From Chloroflexota bacterium (GTDB lineage Bacteria; Chloroflexota; Anaerolineae; Anaerolineales; Villigracilaceae), in assembly GCA_016223135.1 (NCBI GenBank), contig JACRPQ010000006.1, forward strand, positions 352,800 to 416,799: a DNA stretch of 64,000 bases. Direction: 5' to 3'. A program made the translations under genes and the position numbers. The notes under the pieces are model-generated. The model was not told the origin of the DNA. It was given only the letters and a program-made list of their open reading frames with translations, and did not search any database. Positions 26,026 through 35,868 of the stretch are shown here, one piece after another. The stretch's first letter is position 1; each line of letters begins with the position of its first letter.

Positions 26026-28077
26026 ATGAAACCCATCGCCCCTCAAAAACCTCACCGCATCACCCAGCACGGCATCACCCGTGTGGACGATTATCACTGG
26101 CTGCGCAACCGCGAAGACCCCGACACTTTGAAATATCTCAAAGCGGAAATGTCTTATTTCGAGCAGGTCATGAGCCGCACCCAGCCCCTCCAGGAGAGCC
26201 TGTTCTCCGAGATGAAGGGCAGGATTCAGGAAACCGATTCCACCGTCCCTGAGAAGAGAGGCGGGTATTGGTATTATCAAAGGACGGAGGCAGGCAAACA
26301 GTATCCGATTTTTTGCCGCCGAAGGGACGCAGCGGACGCTCCCGAAGAAATCCTGCTCGATCAGAACCGCCTGGCGGAGGGCAAATCCTTTTGCAGTGTC
26401 AGCGCATTCGCCGTCAGCCCCGACGGCAATAAACTTGCTTATGCTGTGGATTATGAAGGCAATGAAACCTATACCATTCACATCCTGGACTTGAAACGCG
26501 GACAGCCCTACCCCGAAACAATTCCCAACACCTATGGCAGTGTGTATTTTCATACAGGCGTTGAATGGGCAAACGACAGCGAAACGTTTTTCTACATCAC
26601 GCTGGATGCGGCAAAGCGCCCCTGCAAACTTTACCGTCACAGGCTTGGAACCGCCCCTGCCAGCGACGTTCTGCTCTTCACCGAAGAAGACGAGACCTTC
26701 TTCCTGTTTCTGCACAAAACACGCGACGAGCGCTACATCCTCACGGAACATCACAGCACGACGACATCCGAGATGCGTTACCTCTCCGCCGACCAGCCCG
26801 ATGGCGAGTGGAAGGTCATTGCGCCGCGCAGGCGCGGCATCGAGTATTACGCCGCGCATCACAAGGGAACCTTTTTCATCCTCACCAACGAGAACGCCAA
26901 AAATTTCAAACTCATGAAGGCGCCGGTCGGCAAAACAGACCCGGCACGCTGGCAGGAGATCATTCCCCATCGCCCGCAAGTGATGCTCAGCGGCATCGAG
27001 ACGTTCGAAAACCATCTCGTGTTGTACGAGTACCGTGACGGTTTGCCGCACATCCGCATCAGCCGCGCCGACGGCACGAGCGATGTTCACTACGTCCACT
27101 TCCCCGAACCAGCCTATCATTTTGAAACAGACCACAATCCCGATTTTCACGCCGGCAAACTGCGCATCAAATATTCCTCTCTCGTCACCCCCCACACCAT
27201 CGTGGACATCCATCTCGACAGCGGCGAATGGGAAATCAAAAAAGAGGAGGCGGTCCTCGGCTACGACAAGTCGCAATACGTCTGTGATCAAATCCACGCC
27301 ACAGCGCCGGACGGCAGGCGCATCCCCATTTCCATCGCCTACAAAAAAGACCTCAAGCGGGATGGAAACAGCCCGGCTCTCTTACACGGCTACGGGGCAT
27401 ACGGCGCAAACCTCGAGCCGGAGTTCAACGCCAGCCGCATCAGCCTGCTGGAGAGGGGCTTTGTCTATGCCATCGCGCACGTCCGCGGCTCCTCGGTGCT
27501 GGGACGCGAATGGTACGAAGACGGCAAACTGCTCCGCAAGAAAAATTCCTTCACCGATTTCATTGCCTGCGCCGAACACCTCATCCGCGAAGGGTACACA
27601 TCCAAAGAACGGCTCGCCATTCTGGGCGTTTCGGCGGGCGGCTTGCTCGTCACTGCCTGCATGACCATGCGCCCCGACCTCTTCAAAACGGTCATCGCCA
27701 AGGTCCCCTTCGTGGATGTCATCAACTCCATGAGCGACCCGTCCATTCCGCTGACCACTCATGAATACGACGAATGGGGCAACCCTGCCCAGCGCGAACA
27801 ATTCGAATACATGCTTTCCTACTCGCCTTACGACAATCTCAAGTCAGCCGCCTATCCCCATCTGCTTCTTACAGCCGGCTTCAACGATCCGCGCGTGGGT
27901 TATTGGGAACCTGCCAAATTTGCCGCCAAACTGCGCGAACTCAAAACCGACGATAACCTGCTCCTGCTCAAAGTCAATTTCAACGCCGGTCACGCCGGCG
28001 CTTCGGGACGGTACGACTTTCTGAAAGAAGTTGCCGCCGAGTATGCCTTCCTGCTCGAAACGGTCAACAAACCATAA
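26026..28077 (+). CDS. ptrB: Oligopeptidase B (prolyl oligopeptidase family S9A)
   Basis: 683 residues, normal for protease II. The start MKPIAPQKPHRITQHGITRVDDYHWLR is typical. The N-terminal beta-propeller (~70-400) covers the C-terminal alpha/beta-hydrolase. The nucleophile is Ser536 in GVSAGGLL, the Asp lies in the FNDPRVGYWEPAKF region and the His in NAGHAGASGR. HEYDEWGNP is a family hallmark. It cleaves small peptides after basic residues, in the cytoplasm. The ribosome-binding site is poor (only A-rich sequence upstream). Confidence 0.95.
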   Translation: MKPIAPQKPHRITQHGITRVDDYHWLRNREDPDTLKYLKAEMSYFEQVMSRTQPLQESLFSEMKGRIQETDSTVPEKRGGYWYYQRTEAGKQYPIFCRRRDAADAPEEILLDQNRLAEGKSFCSVSAFAVSPDGNKLAYAVDYEGNETYTIHILDLKRGQPYPETIPNTYGSVYFHTGVEWANDSETFFYITLDAAKRPCKLYRHRLGTAPASDVLLFTEEDETFFLFLHKTRDERYILTEHHSTTTSEMRYLSADQPDGEWKVIAPRRRGIEYYAAHHKGTFFILTNENAKNFKLMKAPVGKTDPARWQEIIPHRPQVMLSGIETFENHLVLYEYRDGLPHIRISRADGTSDVHYVHFPEPAYHFETDHNPDFHAGKLRIKYSSLVTPHTIVDIHLDSGEWEIKKEEAVLGYDKSQYVCDQIHATAPDGRRIPISIAYKKDLKRDGNSPALLHGYGAYGANLEPEFNASRISLLERGFVYAIAHVRGSSVLGREWYEDGKLLRKKNSFTDFIACAEHLIREGYTSKERLAILGVSAGGLLVTACMTMRPDLFKTVIAKVPFVDVINSMSDPSIPLTTHEYDEWGNPAQREQFEYMLSYSPYDNLKSAAYPHLLLTAGFNDPRVGYWEPAKFAAKLRELKTDDNLLLLKVNFNAGHAGASGRYDFLKEVAAEYAFLLETVNKP

Positions 28078-28103
28078 AAAAAGACGCCCCCTTTTGGAGC
28101 GTC
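28076..28103 (-). terminator. Second minus-strand hairpin downstream of the KAS III-like gene
   Basis: Stem GACGCCCC / GGAGCGTC with one mismatch. On the minus strand it is followed by seven T residues. It overlaps the stop region of convergent ptrB. The rest of 28104-28325 shows no gene. Confidence 0.55.
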
Positions 28104-28325
28104 CCTTACGAGCGAAACACCATAGATAAAACCCGATACAACAACCTGACAAAATACGACCGCCTCATGGAAAACAAATTATCCGGATAATCGCTTTCGT
28201 AGGTTTTGAGTTGTAAAAGCAGTCGGATGACTGCCGTGTTCCGGTTGGTACGATACATCCGCCGTTCGCTCGCCTTCTGTTTGGATCATTTCAAATCCAT
28301 GACGATAAACTTGTAACGAAGGTTA

Positions 28326-28362
28326 CAAAAAGACCGTCCCATCTTATTTTGATGGGACGGTC
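28326..28362 (-). terminator. Intrinsic terminator of the KAS III-like gene
   Basis: Perfect 12-bp stem GACCGTCCCATC / GATGGGACGGTC with a 7-nt loop; on the minus strand TTTTTGT follows. Confidence 0.85.
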
Positions 28363-28407
28363 CGCTTCATACTTCGGGACAGCTGACACTGTTTCGACGA
28401 AGTTTTT

Positions 28408-29667
28408 CTACCCTCCGAGTTCCACAGCCAGCGCATCGTAATACGTTCCTGCGCCAAAGCCGTCAATCAAAATGTGATCGAACGGTTTCAGGTTGGGGAG
28501 TTCGCGCAGGAAGGCAATCATATTCGAGGCGGCGCTGACGTTTCCGAACTCGCTCAACAGCCAGGGCATGGGCAGGGTAATGCCCTCGTTTTGCAAATGC
28601 TTTTCCTTCAACTTGTTGATCTTGTAATTGGCGTGATGCACAATCGCCACCGCCAGCGACCTGCCCGCCATGCCCAATTCGTTCAAGCGCGCCTGATAGG
28701 CGGCATACACATCGCGCACCACCTGCACGCCCGTGCGCACGAACAACTTGACCATGCCCATCGGTCCCGCCATGACAATGGACGAGCCGTCGTGCGGTTC
28801 GTGCATCAACCCCGCCACGCGGATGTTGTTTTCGAACGGCTGGGTCACGTCCACGTTCGTTCCATGGCTGGAGTTGCGGGAATGGGGATAATACATGGCA
28901 ACCTGCAAGACGCCGTCGTCATCGAACACTTCACGCGACTTGCCCGCCAGGAATTTCATGGTCTTGCCGGGGATGACGCCAATAATCCCCGCTGCATTCC
29001 CAAACAATTGCAGGGCATTGGAATCACGCGAAGAGCCGACGAAACGGCTCAAGCCTTCGATGCCGCCAACCAACACTTTTTTCCCTCGCAGCGATTCGGC
29101 AATGTTCCTGTCCAACTGCTGATTTTCGGGCAGGTCGGGATTCAGCGCCAAATGCAGGCTGCTCGTGGAGCCATCACACGCTTTGTGGATGGCAATCTTC
29201 AGGGCGCTTTCGGGAATTCCAGCCGCCTTTGTGATGCGGTTGAGGTAATCCTCCGCCAGCGGGGCGCTCATGCCAATCAGCACGGCGTCCACTTCGGAGG
29301 GCTGCCAGCCGCAGGCGTGGATCGCTTCAACCAGAAACCGCCTTCCCACTTCGACCTCCAGGCGGGTGTGTTCCTCGCGGGTGAGGTGAAGGGGAAGATG
29401 TTGTCGGTTGAGAAAACCCAATTCGGACAGATTCAGCCTCTCGGTAGGAGGAAGCGGATGTCCGAGTCGTTGTTCGAGAAACTGGGGCAAAGTGTCGTTG
29501 TCGTAACTGGTTCCCCAAGTCCCATACACGCCTCCAATGCCGACCAAGGGGTTGGTCACCCGTTCCATGCCAAAGGGGATGCCATCTGCAATCGGCAAAA
29601 TCTCCTTCACCACTCCGGGGCGATCATAGAAAGATGTGTTGGTGGAAGTGGAAGTTTCAGTAATCAT
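28408..29667 (-). CDS. 3-oxoacyl-ACP synthase III-like condensing enzyme
   Basis: 419 residues, about 100 longer than FabH. The thiolase-fold catalytic triad is visible: Cys164 in HKACDGSTSS, His344 in VHHANYKI, Asn376 in EFGNVSAAS. The usual HQAN is HHAN here. A final glycine-rich loop (DGFGAGTYYDAL) closes the active site. The extra length lies mainly before the Cys and around residues 185-290. It stands alone, with no other fatty-acid genes nearby, so it could act in a dedicated acyl or ketone pathway, like OleA or BioZ relatives, rather than bulk fatty-acid initiation. RBS AAGGAGT. Confidence 0.85.
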   Translation of the reverse strand: MITETSTSTNTSFYDRPGVVKEILPIADGIPFGMERVTNPLVGIGGVYGTWGTSYDNDTLPQFLEQRLGHPLPPTERLNLSELGFLNRQHLPLHLTREEHTRLEVEVGRRFLVEAIHACGWQPSEVDAVLIGMSAPLAEDYLNRITKAAGIPESALKIAIHKACDGSTSSLHLALNPDLPENQQLDRNIAESLRGKKVLVGGIEGLSRFVGSSRDSNALQLFGNAAGIIGVIPGKTMKFLAGKSREVFDDDGVLQVAMYYPHSRNSSHGTNVDVTQPFENNIRVAGLMHEPHDGSSIVMAGPMGMVKLFVRTGVQVVRDVYAAYQARLNELGMAGRSLAVAIVHHANYKINKLKEKHLQNEGITLPMPWLLSEFGNVSAASNMIAFLRELPNLKPFDHILIDGFGAGTYYDALAVELGG

Positions 29668-29822
29668 GCGTACTCCTTATAAATCATATCCGCTATAACA
29701 CCATGAAGATGCTATAGTTTCGACGGGAAAAACGATGGGATTACTCGTGAATTGATTGCAACCATGAAGATACTGCAATGCGCCAGTCATGTCGTCATTT
29801 GGATCGTGACTGGGAAGCCGCG

Positions 29823-31187
29823 CTACGAAATGCCGTTCTTTCTGATGACGCTGCGATACCATTTCGCACTGTCTTTGAGGATGCGCTTTTGGGTTTGAAA
29901 ATCCACCCAGATAATGCCAAAGCGCTGGCTGTAACCGAATGCCCATTCGAAATTATCCAACAGCGACCAGACAAAGTACCCCGCCAGCGGAACCCCTGCC
30001 TGTATGGCGCGGTGTGCGGCGGCAAAGTGAGTTTGCAAGTAACGGGTACGCAACTCATCGGGGACATTGCCGTTTTCATCGGGCGGCGTGGAGTAGCTGG
30101 CGCCGTTTTCGGTGATGTAAAGTTTGGGCGGCTGGTAGTCGAAATAGACGCGGCAAAGGATGCCGGTCAACCCATCGGGATAATTTTCCCAGCCCATCTC
30201 CGTCCAGTGTTCGGGAGTTTGAGGGTAAGAGAAGACGGTCTGCGGGTCGTTGGGGGAGGCGTCGGCGCGGAAGAGTTCGCGGGCGTAATAATTCAAGCCG
30301 ATGAAGTCGGTGGGCGAGGCGATTGAGTCCATATCCCCTGCTTGAACAAAGTCCAACCCTTGGGGAAGCGCCCCGCAGCGGGCAAAGTATTCGACCATGT
30401 CGGAAGGGTAGCCGCGTCCGTAAAGGGGATCGGCAAACCAGCGGAACCATTTGCCGTCCTGTTCGCGGGTGAGATTGCGATCCGCCGCGCTGTTGGACGC
30501 CGCCGCCTTCCAGTTGATGTTGAGCGTGATGCCCACTTCTGCGCCGGGGCTGTTGCGGCGGATAAGGGGAACCGCCCAGCCATGTGAAAGCAGGAGGTGA
30601 TGCGAAGCGCGCACCGCCTCGGCAGAATTGCGAATGCCCGGTGCATGGACGCCGTCTTCATGCCCCAGCCAGGTGACTACGGCGGGTTCGTTGTGGGTGA
30701 TCCAATGCTGTACGCGGTCGCCAAGTGCGCGCGACACGACATTGGCGTAATCTGCGAATGCTTCGGCGGTGGAGCGGACAGCCCAGCCGCCCTCGTCCTG
30801 CAAAGCCTGCGGCAGGTCCCAATGATAGAGGGTGACGAAGGGAACGATGCCTGCTTCCAGCAAGCCGTCCACAAGGCGGCTGTAAAAATCGAGTCCCTTT
30901 TGATTGGCTTTGCCGCGCCCGCCCGGCAGGATGCGGGTCCAGGCAATCGAGAAGCGGTATGCCCGCAGACCGATGCGCTTCATCAGGGCGATGTCTTTTT
31001 TCCACAGGCGGTAGTGATCGGCTGCCACATCGCCATGATCGCCGTTCAGGATATTGCCGGGCGTATGGCTGAAGCGATCCCAGATGGATTCGCCTTTGCC
31101 GTGTTTGTTCCACGCGCCTTCGATTTGGTAGGCGGAGGTTGCCGCTCCCCACAGAAAGTTGTGAGGGAAGGTGATTTTATTTGCCAT
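29823..31187 (-). CDS. bglA: GH1 beta-glucosidase
   Basis: 454 residues from ATG 31187, chosen because AAAGGA is five bases upstream; an ATG two codons earlier overlaps that site. The N-terminal FPHNFLWGAATSAYQIEG is the GH1 signature. Acid/base Glu lies in THNEPAVV, nucleophile Glu in LYITENGAS. No signal peptide, so cytoplasmic. It hydrolyses beta-linked disaccharides such as cellobiose. Its stop lies downstream of, and its start directly behind, a sugar-epimerase-fold gene, suggesting joint processing of beta-glucosides. Confidence 0.95.
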   Translation of the reverse strand: MANKITFPHNFLWGAATSAYQIEGAWNKHGKGESIWDRFSHTPGNILNGDHGDVAADHYRLWKKDIALMKRIGLRAYRFSIAWTRILPGGRGKANQKGLDFYSRLVDGLLEAGIVPFVTLYHWDLPQALQDEGGWAVRSTAEAFADYANVVSRALGDRVQHWITHNEPAVVTWLGHEDGVHAPGIRNSAEAVRASHHLLLSHGWAVPLIRRNSPGAEVGITLNINWKAAASNSAADRNLTREQDGKWFRWFADPLYGRGYPSDMVEYFARCGALPQGLDFVQAGDMDSIASPTDFIGLNYYARELFRADASPNDPQTVFSYPQTPEHWTEMGWENYPDGLTGILCRVYFDYQPPKLYITENGASYSTPPDENGNVPDELRTRYLQTHFAAAHRAIQAGVPLAGYFVWSLLDNFEWAFGYSQRFGIIWVDFQTQKRILKDSAKWYRSVIRKNGIS

Positions 31188-31200
31188 GTTCATCCTTTCG

Positions 31201-32103
31201 TCATTCTGAAAGCATTTGTTTGACGCGCCGCGCCCCCTCCGGCGTAGCAGGATATTCCCCTGTAAACACCTGCCAGGTTTCTTCGTGCGTGACGCACTCT
31301 CCGCGCTGTAATGTTACCAGAGGCGCGAGCGTTTCGAGTTCGAGGCATACATCCCTGACGTACATTTCCGCATTACAACCCAAATCGGTGAGTCTGCCCT
31401 CCTGCACCATAAAGCGCTTGACAAACAGCGCATCGCCCAATGCGCAGGCAATCCATCCGTGCGTGTTGCGTGCGCCGATTTTGAACGCCTGCGCCGCCGC
31501 CCTGCCATGCAAAAGGATCATATCATCATACAGTTCCAGGCGGTCATCGTTCAAGCGTGAGTAGGACCACAACACCAGGTTGCGGTTTGGAGTAAACCCT
31601 TCCACTGGATCGGGCAGGGGCAAAATTCCCATGCCGCCCAAACGCAGTTGCGTGATGCCCCAGGGCGCCAGTTCGAGCGGCGCGCTTCCCTGCCATGTGA
31701 TGCGATGGGAGAGATGAACGCGATTCGCCTCCAGCCGCACGGCAATTTCCTTTTCCAAGCCCGAAGCGTCCGCCGCGCTGTGCAGGACTACGCTGCCATC
31801 TCGCTCTGTGACGGTCACACCTTCCTCTGGAGGCGTGAAGAAGGGATTCTCCGGCGCAATCCATAAACGATGCCCGCCGCGCAGAAAAAATTCCCCGTGC
31901 GGCGTTTCCCAATGGACCTCAGGCGTGACAGCCAGCAAATTGCCTTTTCCCCCGAGGACGTAAAGTCCCACCACGCGCGGACCGGTGGTGGTCAGATAAT
32001 CGAGGCGCAGGTATTTGTTTTCCAGGGAGGCAAAGGGCAGCCCGTAATCAGTGGAGTGTGCGAACAATTCATCTGCCTTGGCGTTGTGTACGTCCGTTTC
32101 CAA
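31201..32103 (-). CDS. Galactose-mutarotase-fold protein (DUF4380-like)
   Basis: 300 residues, all-beta composition typical of the aldose-1-epimerase superfamily. Landmarks include GLYVLGGKGNLLAVTPEVHWETPHGEFFLRGGHRLW, where HGxxxxRGGHRLW resembles the substrate cleft of carbohydrate-binding mutarotase-like proteins. The catalytic His/Glu pair of true mutarotases was not confirmed. The only visible start is TTG 32103, with TATAAT seven bases upstream. It ends 14 bases before the beta-glucosidase, so the two form an operon. Confidence 0.75.
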   Translation of the reverse strand: METDVHNAKADELFAHSTDYGLPFASLENKYLRLDYLTTTGPRVVGLYVLGGKGNLLAVTPEVHWETPHGEFFLRGGHRLWIAPENPFFTPPEEGVTVTERDGSVVLHSAADASGLEKEIAVRLEANRVHLSHRITWQGSAPLELAPWGITQLRLGGMGILPLPDPVEGFTPNRNLVLWSYSRLNDDRLELYDDMILLHGRAAAQAFKIGARNTHGWIACALGDALFVKRFMVQEGRLTDLGCNAEMYVRDVCLELETLAPLVTLQRGECVTHEETWQVFTGEYPATPEGARRVKQMLSE

Positions 32104-32240
32104 CCCTTACATTATACAGTCAGCGCTCTCAAAAAAGTCGCAGTCCAGCCAGAGCCAAATCGCCAGAGTAAAGGACAGTTCATCTTTCAGCACAAAATTT
32201 AATTCCTGAGGCTGGAACCAGTTATGGTATCCTCCCGCAT

Positions 32241-33182
32241 ATGAACCCAATCGCTTCCATCCTTGACCGTTATCCAGTCCTCGTCATAGACGGGGCGCTT
32301 GCCACCGAACTGGAACGCCGCGGACACAATCTGAAAGATGAGTTGTGGTCGGCGAAGGTGCTGTTGGAAAAACCCGAAGCCATCAAACAACTCCACTACG
32401 ACTATTTCAAAGCCGGCGCGGACTGCGCCATCACCGCCAGTTACCAAGCCACCCTCCAAGGTTTTATGAAACGCGGCTTGACCGAAGCGCAAGCCTATGC
32501 CCTGCTTCAAAAGTCGGTGCGGCTGGCAGGTGAAGCGCGCGATGAATTCTGGGCAGACGAGACAAATCGAACGGGAAGAGCCAAGCCGTTCGTCGCCGCC
32601 TCGATCGGACCGTATGGCGCCTACCTGGCAGACGGCTCGGAGTATCGCGGGAACTATGGCTTGACCGAAGAGCAATTAATCGATTTTCACCGCCCGCGCA
32701 TGAAGGCGTTGATTGAAGCTGGCGCCGAGTTGCTCGCCTGCGAGACGATTCCCTCCCCCATCGAGGCGCGGGCGCTGGTGAAACTTTTGGGCGAGTTTCC
32801 CGGCGTGAGCGCGTGGATCAGTTTCAGTTGTAAGGATGAAGCGCACGTCTGTGAGGGGGAAAGGCTCGAAGTGTGCATCCGACAAGTCGAGGCGAGTCCG
32901 CAGGTGGCGGCGGTGGGGGTCAATTGCACCTCGCCAAAGTTCATCCCATCACTCATCCGCGAGGCGAAAAAAGCGACCGGCAAACCCATTCTGGTATACC
33001 CGAATTCGGGCGAAACCTACGACGCCTCGAAAAGCGATTGGGACGGGCGTCCCGTGTATGCCTCGTTTGGCGAGGAGGCAAAGGTCTGGTATGAGGCGGG
33101 GGCGCGGTTGATTGGCGGATGCTGCCGCACCTCGCCCGAGGATATTCAGGTCATCGCAGGGTGGGCGAGACCTCATTCGTGA
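32241..33182 (+). CDS. mmuM: Homocysteine S-methyltransferase
   Basis: 313 residues. It transfers a methyl group from S-methylmethionine or S-adenosylmethionine to homocysteine. The fold start VLVIDGALATELERRG, the TASYQATLQGF loop and the zinc ligands VNCTSP and GGCCRTSP are all present and in order. Length is standard for MmuM, without the cobalamin domains of MetH. The ATG has no clear Shine-Dalgarno site. Seven bases separate it from the PAP2 gene, which is probably cotranscribed. Confidence 0.93.
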   Translation: MNPIASILDRYPVLVIDGALATELERRGHNLKDELWSAKVLLEKPEAIKQLHYDYFKAGADCAITASYQATLQGFMKRGLTEAQAYALLQKSVRLAGEARDEFWADETNRTGRAKPFVAASIGPYGAYLADGSEYRGNYGLTEEQLIDFHRPRMKALIEAGAELLACETIPSPIEARALVKLLGEFPGVSAWISFSCKDEAHVCEGERLEVCIRQVEASPQVAAVGVNCTSPKFIPSLIREAKKATGKPILVYPNSGETYDASKSDWDGRPVYASFGEEAKVWYEAGARLIGGCCRTSPEDIQVIAGWARPHS

Positions 33183-33188
33183 GGGAGC

Positions 33189-33806
33189 ATGAAACCGCTG
33201 CGCAAGAAACGGATGCGCCTGATGCTGGGAGTGCTGCTCATTCAATCCATCTACCTCCCCACCAGCCTGCTGATGGAGGGCGGCATCGCCCCCAAACTGC
33301 CGATTGACATTTTCCCGCTATGGACGGTTTGGGTGATTCCTTACGTGCTGTGCTACCCGCTTTGGATAGGAGCGCTGGTCTGGCTGGTGTGGAAGGCAAG
33401 CGATGACCAATTCCACACTGCCATCGCGGCGCTTTTTTTCACATGCGCGTTGGGCGTATCGGTGTATTTGCTCTTCCCCACCTATGTCGTTCCGCCCGAA
33501 CTGCATGGAACTGACCTTCTCTCCAACCTGCTGCGCGCCCTCCAAGCGACAGGCGACCATGACGCTCTGCCCAGCGCACACGTGTACATCACTGTTGTGC
33601 TTGCCCTGTTGTACCGGGATTGGTATCCGCAATATGGGAAACTGTGGGCGGCAATTGTGTTCATCGTGACGCTCTCGACGCTGTTCACCCAGCAGCACTA
33701 TACTGCCGACGTGCTCGCCGGCGCTCTGACCGGCTGGCTCGGCTACCGCTTTGGGTTGCGGAGGAGCATCACAGACCACAGAGCGCAGGGCATGGCGCAC
33801 GTCTGA
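33189..33806 (+). CDS. PAP2-superfamily membrane phosphatase/transferase
   Basis: 205 residues with about six hydrophobic helices. PAP2 motif 2 (LPSAHVY) and motif 3 (QQHYTADVLAG) are present, but motif 1 (KxxxxxxRP) is not evident. This pattern is seen in the inositolphosphotransferase/sphingolipid-synthase-like branch rather than classical lipid phosphatases. The substrate is probably a lipid phosphate at the membrane. RBS GAGGG. Confidence 0.85.
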   Translation: MKPLRKKRMRLMLGVLLIQSIYLPTSLLMEGGIAPKLPIDIFPLWTVWVIPYVLCYPLWIGALVWLVWKASDDQFHTAIAALFFTCALGVSVYLLFPTYVVPPELHGTDLLSNLLRALQATGDHDALPSAHVYITVVLALLYRDWYPQYGKLWAAIVFIVTLSTLFTQQHYTADVLAGALTGWLGYRFGLRRSITDHRAQGMAHV

Positions 33807-33819
33807 GCCGCGGTTGGGT

Positions 33820-33825
33820 TAGAAT
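33820..33825 (+). promoter_or_regulatory. -10 box abutting the SH3 lipoprotein start (leaderless candidate)
   Basis: TAGAAT six bases upstream of GTG 33832, with no Shine-Dalgarno sequence. Confidence 0.4.
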
Positions 33826-33831
33826 CATCCC

Positions 33832-34905
33832 GTGTCAACCAAACCCATTCTTTCCCTTCTGGCAGTATGTCTGCTGACCGCCGGCTGCAGCATCACCATC
33901 CAAACCGAACTGCCGACCGTCATTCCAACGACCCTCATCACCGCGACGCTCCCGCCCTCCCTCACGCCTCCCCCCTCGGCGACATCAACTCCGCTTCCTC
34001 CCCCGCCGACAGTTGCCCCTGTTGCCGGCACCACCTCCACACAAGTGAACGTCCGCGCGGAACCTTCCACCACAGGCGAGGTACTGGGTATTCTGCCGGC
34101 AAACGTCAGCGTGCAAATCGTCGGGCGAGACCCCGGCGGGAACTGGTGGCAAATTCTCTACGAGGCAGGCTCGGAGGGGAAAGGCTGGGTCACAGCGCAA
34201 TATGTTCGGACGGCGACCCAGCCCGAGGTCCCGGTGATTGGAAGCGGAGAGGCAGGGGCGGTTGCGGTGGTCATCCAGCAGTTGAACGTCCGCAGCGGTC
34301 CCGGCACCGGCTTCAATTCCCTCGGCGTCCTCAATGCGAATGATGTTGTCCGCCTGACGGGTAAAAACCGCGACGGCTCCTGGCTGCAGATCGAATTTGC
34401 CGGCGGCGCCGATGGAAAAGGCTGGGTCAATGCCGCTTTTGTGCGGGCGGATGGTGTGGATGCGCTGCCCATCATCGCCGAGACGGGCGAGGTGGCAGGC
34501 ACCGCCACCCCAGCGGATACGCCGCTTCCTCCTCCGCCGACAGTTGTCCCTGCGCCCCTTGATTTCGACTCCGCTGACGCCCCGCTGAAAACCATCCTTT
34601 TTGAGCGTGCCGGGACGCACACCCTGATATACAATGGCGAAGTCTCCGTGCCCGAGGGCGACCACGAGGATTGGATTGCCTTCACGCCTTATGGCGGGTT
34701 CGTCTTCATCAGCCTGCAATGCACAGGCAACGGCTCACTCCGCGCAGAAATTACAGCCAGCGATCTGACCTTTGCCTGTAACGAGGCTGGGAGCGTTGTT
34801 CCCGTCACAGCGGGCACGGCGCATCTCCTCCACTTTGAGGCGGTTTCGACCAGCGGCGTGCTGCAATCCATTCAATACACTCTCACCATCCAAGCGAGAC
34901 CCTGA
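33832..34905 (+). CDS. Lipoprotein with two bacterial SH3 domains
   Basis: 357 residues from GTG. The signal ILSLLAVCLLTAGC ends with a lipobox Cys, followed by a Thr/Pro linker. SH3b domain 1 (~70-130: VNVRAEPSTTGEVLGILPAN ... GWVTAQYV) and domain 2 (~150-210: LNVRSGPGTGFNSLGVL ... GWVNAAFV) follow; such domains bind peptidoglycan peptides. A second Pro-rich linker leads to a C-terminal beta domain (~240-357) with two Cys (SLQCTG, FACNEAG), not recognised. It probably links cell wall and membrane surface. Confidence 0.88.
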   Translation: MSTKPILSLLAVCLLTAGCSITIQTELPTVIPTTLITATLPPSLTPPPSATSTPLPPPPTVAPVAGTTSTQVNVRAEPSTTGEVLGILPANVSVQIVGRDPGGNWWQILYEAGSEGKGWVTAQYVRTATQPEVPVIGSGEAGAVAVVIQQLNVRSGPGTGFNSLGVLNANDVVRLTGKNRDGSWLQIEFAGGADGKGWVNAAFVRADGVDALPIIAETGEVAGTATPADTPLPPPPTVVPAPLDFDSADAPLKTILFERAGTHTLIYNGEVSVPEGDHEDWIAFTPYGGFVFISLQCTGNGSLRAEITASDLTFACNEAGSVVPVTAGTAHLLHFEAVSTSGVLQSIQYTLTIQARP

Positions 34906-34909
34906 AACC

Positions 34910-35770
34910 ATGAAACTTCAACCACTGAACCCACATCTGGAACGCGCCGATGTTCTGAAAGAAAAGCATCGGTATGGCATTTGGTATGGGCTGGTGTTGG
35001 GGCTTGGCTTTGCCTTCTTTACATGGGGGGTGGATTCTTACTTTTTGAGCATGCACAATGGACTGCTGCCGTGGCTTAAGTTCGTCATTGGCGCGGTCAT
35101 TTGTATGGCGGTGGGCGCAGCCGCAGGCTGGGCGGCGGCAGTAACGGGAAAGTCGCTGGCGGCGATGCTGGTTTGGTTAATCGCCGGTTCGGCGTTTGCA
35201 TGGCTGGCAGTTCATCTGCCGCTGACGCTCCTGCCGAAGGCAATGCCCCTGTTCGAGCCTGCTCTTGATGACCTGCTCCATTACGAATATTTTGTCAATT
35301 TCCCGCGCGTTGTGGGGGTGGCGTATCTCTGGCTGGGCATTTTCCTGGCAGTAGCGGGAATTTTGCAAATTCCGCTAAGCGACTCAGCGGTGTTTTCCAC
35401 CTCCGTGTTTGGAAAAACGGGACCGCTTTTCATCGTCCTGATTTTGATGAGCACCGCCGGCTCCATTCTGGACAACGGGCTGTTCAATCAACCCCTGCGC
35501 GACTCCACGCTGGCAGTGGACAGCACCCTGCGATTCATTGTGGAAAATCGCGGGCAGGAAGTGGATGCGGCAGAAGCGCGGAGGATGCACACAGGCGCGT
35601 TTCGCGCAGTGGATACGTCCGTGACGCCCAATTATCGTTTGTTCGTCAGCGGGTATGACAGTGAGTTTATAGAGATAAACATTCTTGTAAAGTTCGAGAG
35701 GGATTGGGTGGAATGTCAGGTTATCTACAACCAGCCAATTTCATGCAAGGCGGTGGGGAAGACGCCGTAA
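34910..35770 (+). CDS. Polytopic membrane protein of unknown function
   Basis: 286 residues from ATG 34910, four bases after the previous stop, so coupled to the SH3 lipoprotein. About six membrane helices in the first 200 residues (YGLVLGLGFAFFTWGVD, VIGAVICMAVGAAAGWAAAV, MLVWLIAGSAFAWLAVHLPL, VAYLWLGIFLAVAGIL and others). A soluble C-terminal part (~215-286) contains VDAAEARRMHTGAF. The family was not recognised. Confidence 0.8.
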   Translation: MKLQPLNPHLERADVLKEKHRYGIWYGLVLGLGFAFFTWGVDSYFLSMHNGLLPWLKFVIGAVICMAVGAAAGWAAAVTGKSLAAMLVWLIAGSAFAWLAVHLPLTLLPKAMPLFEPALDDLLHYEYFVNFPRVVGVAYLWLGIFLAVAGILQIPLSDSAVFSTSVFGKTGPLFIVLILMSTAGSILDNGLFNQPLRDSTLAVDSTLRFIVENRGQEVDAAEARRMHTGAFRAVDTSVTPNYRLFVSGYDSEFIEINILVKFERDWVECQVIYNQPISCKAVGKTP

Positions 35771-35868
35771 TTTGGCGCCGAAAGTTAACGGTACCGTACC
35801 AGAGCCAGAACCTCAACGCGGATGACGCTGATTAGGCAGATTGCGCGGATTTTCTCGAAAAAACATTT

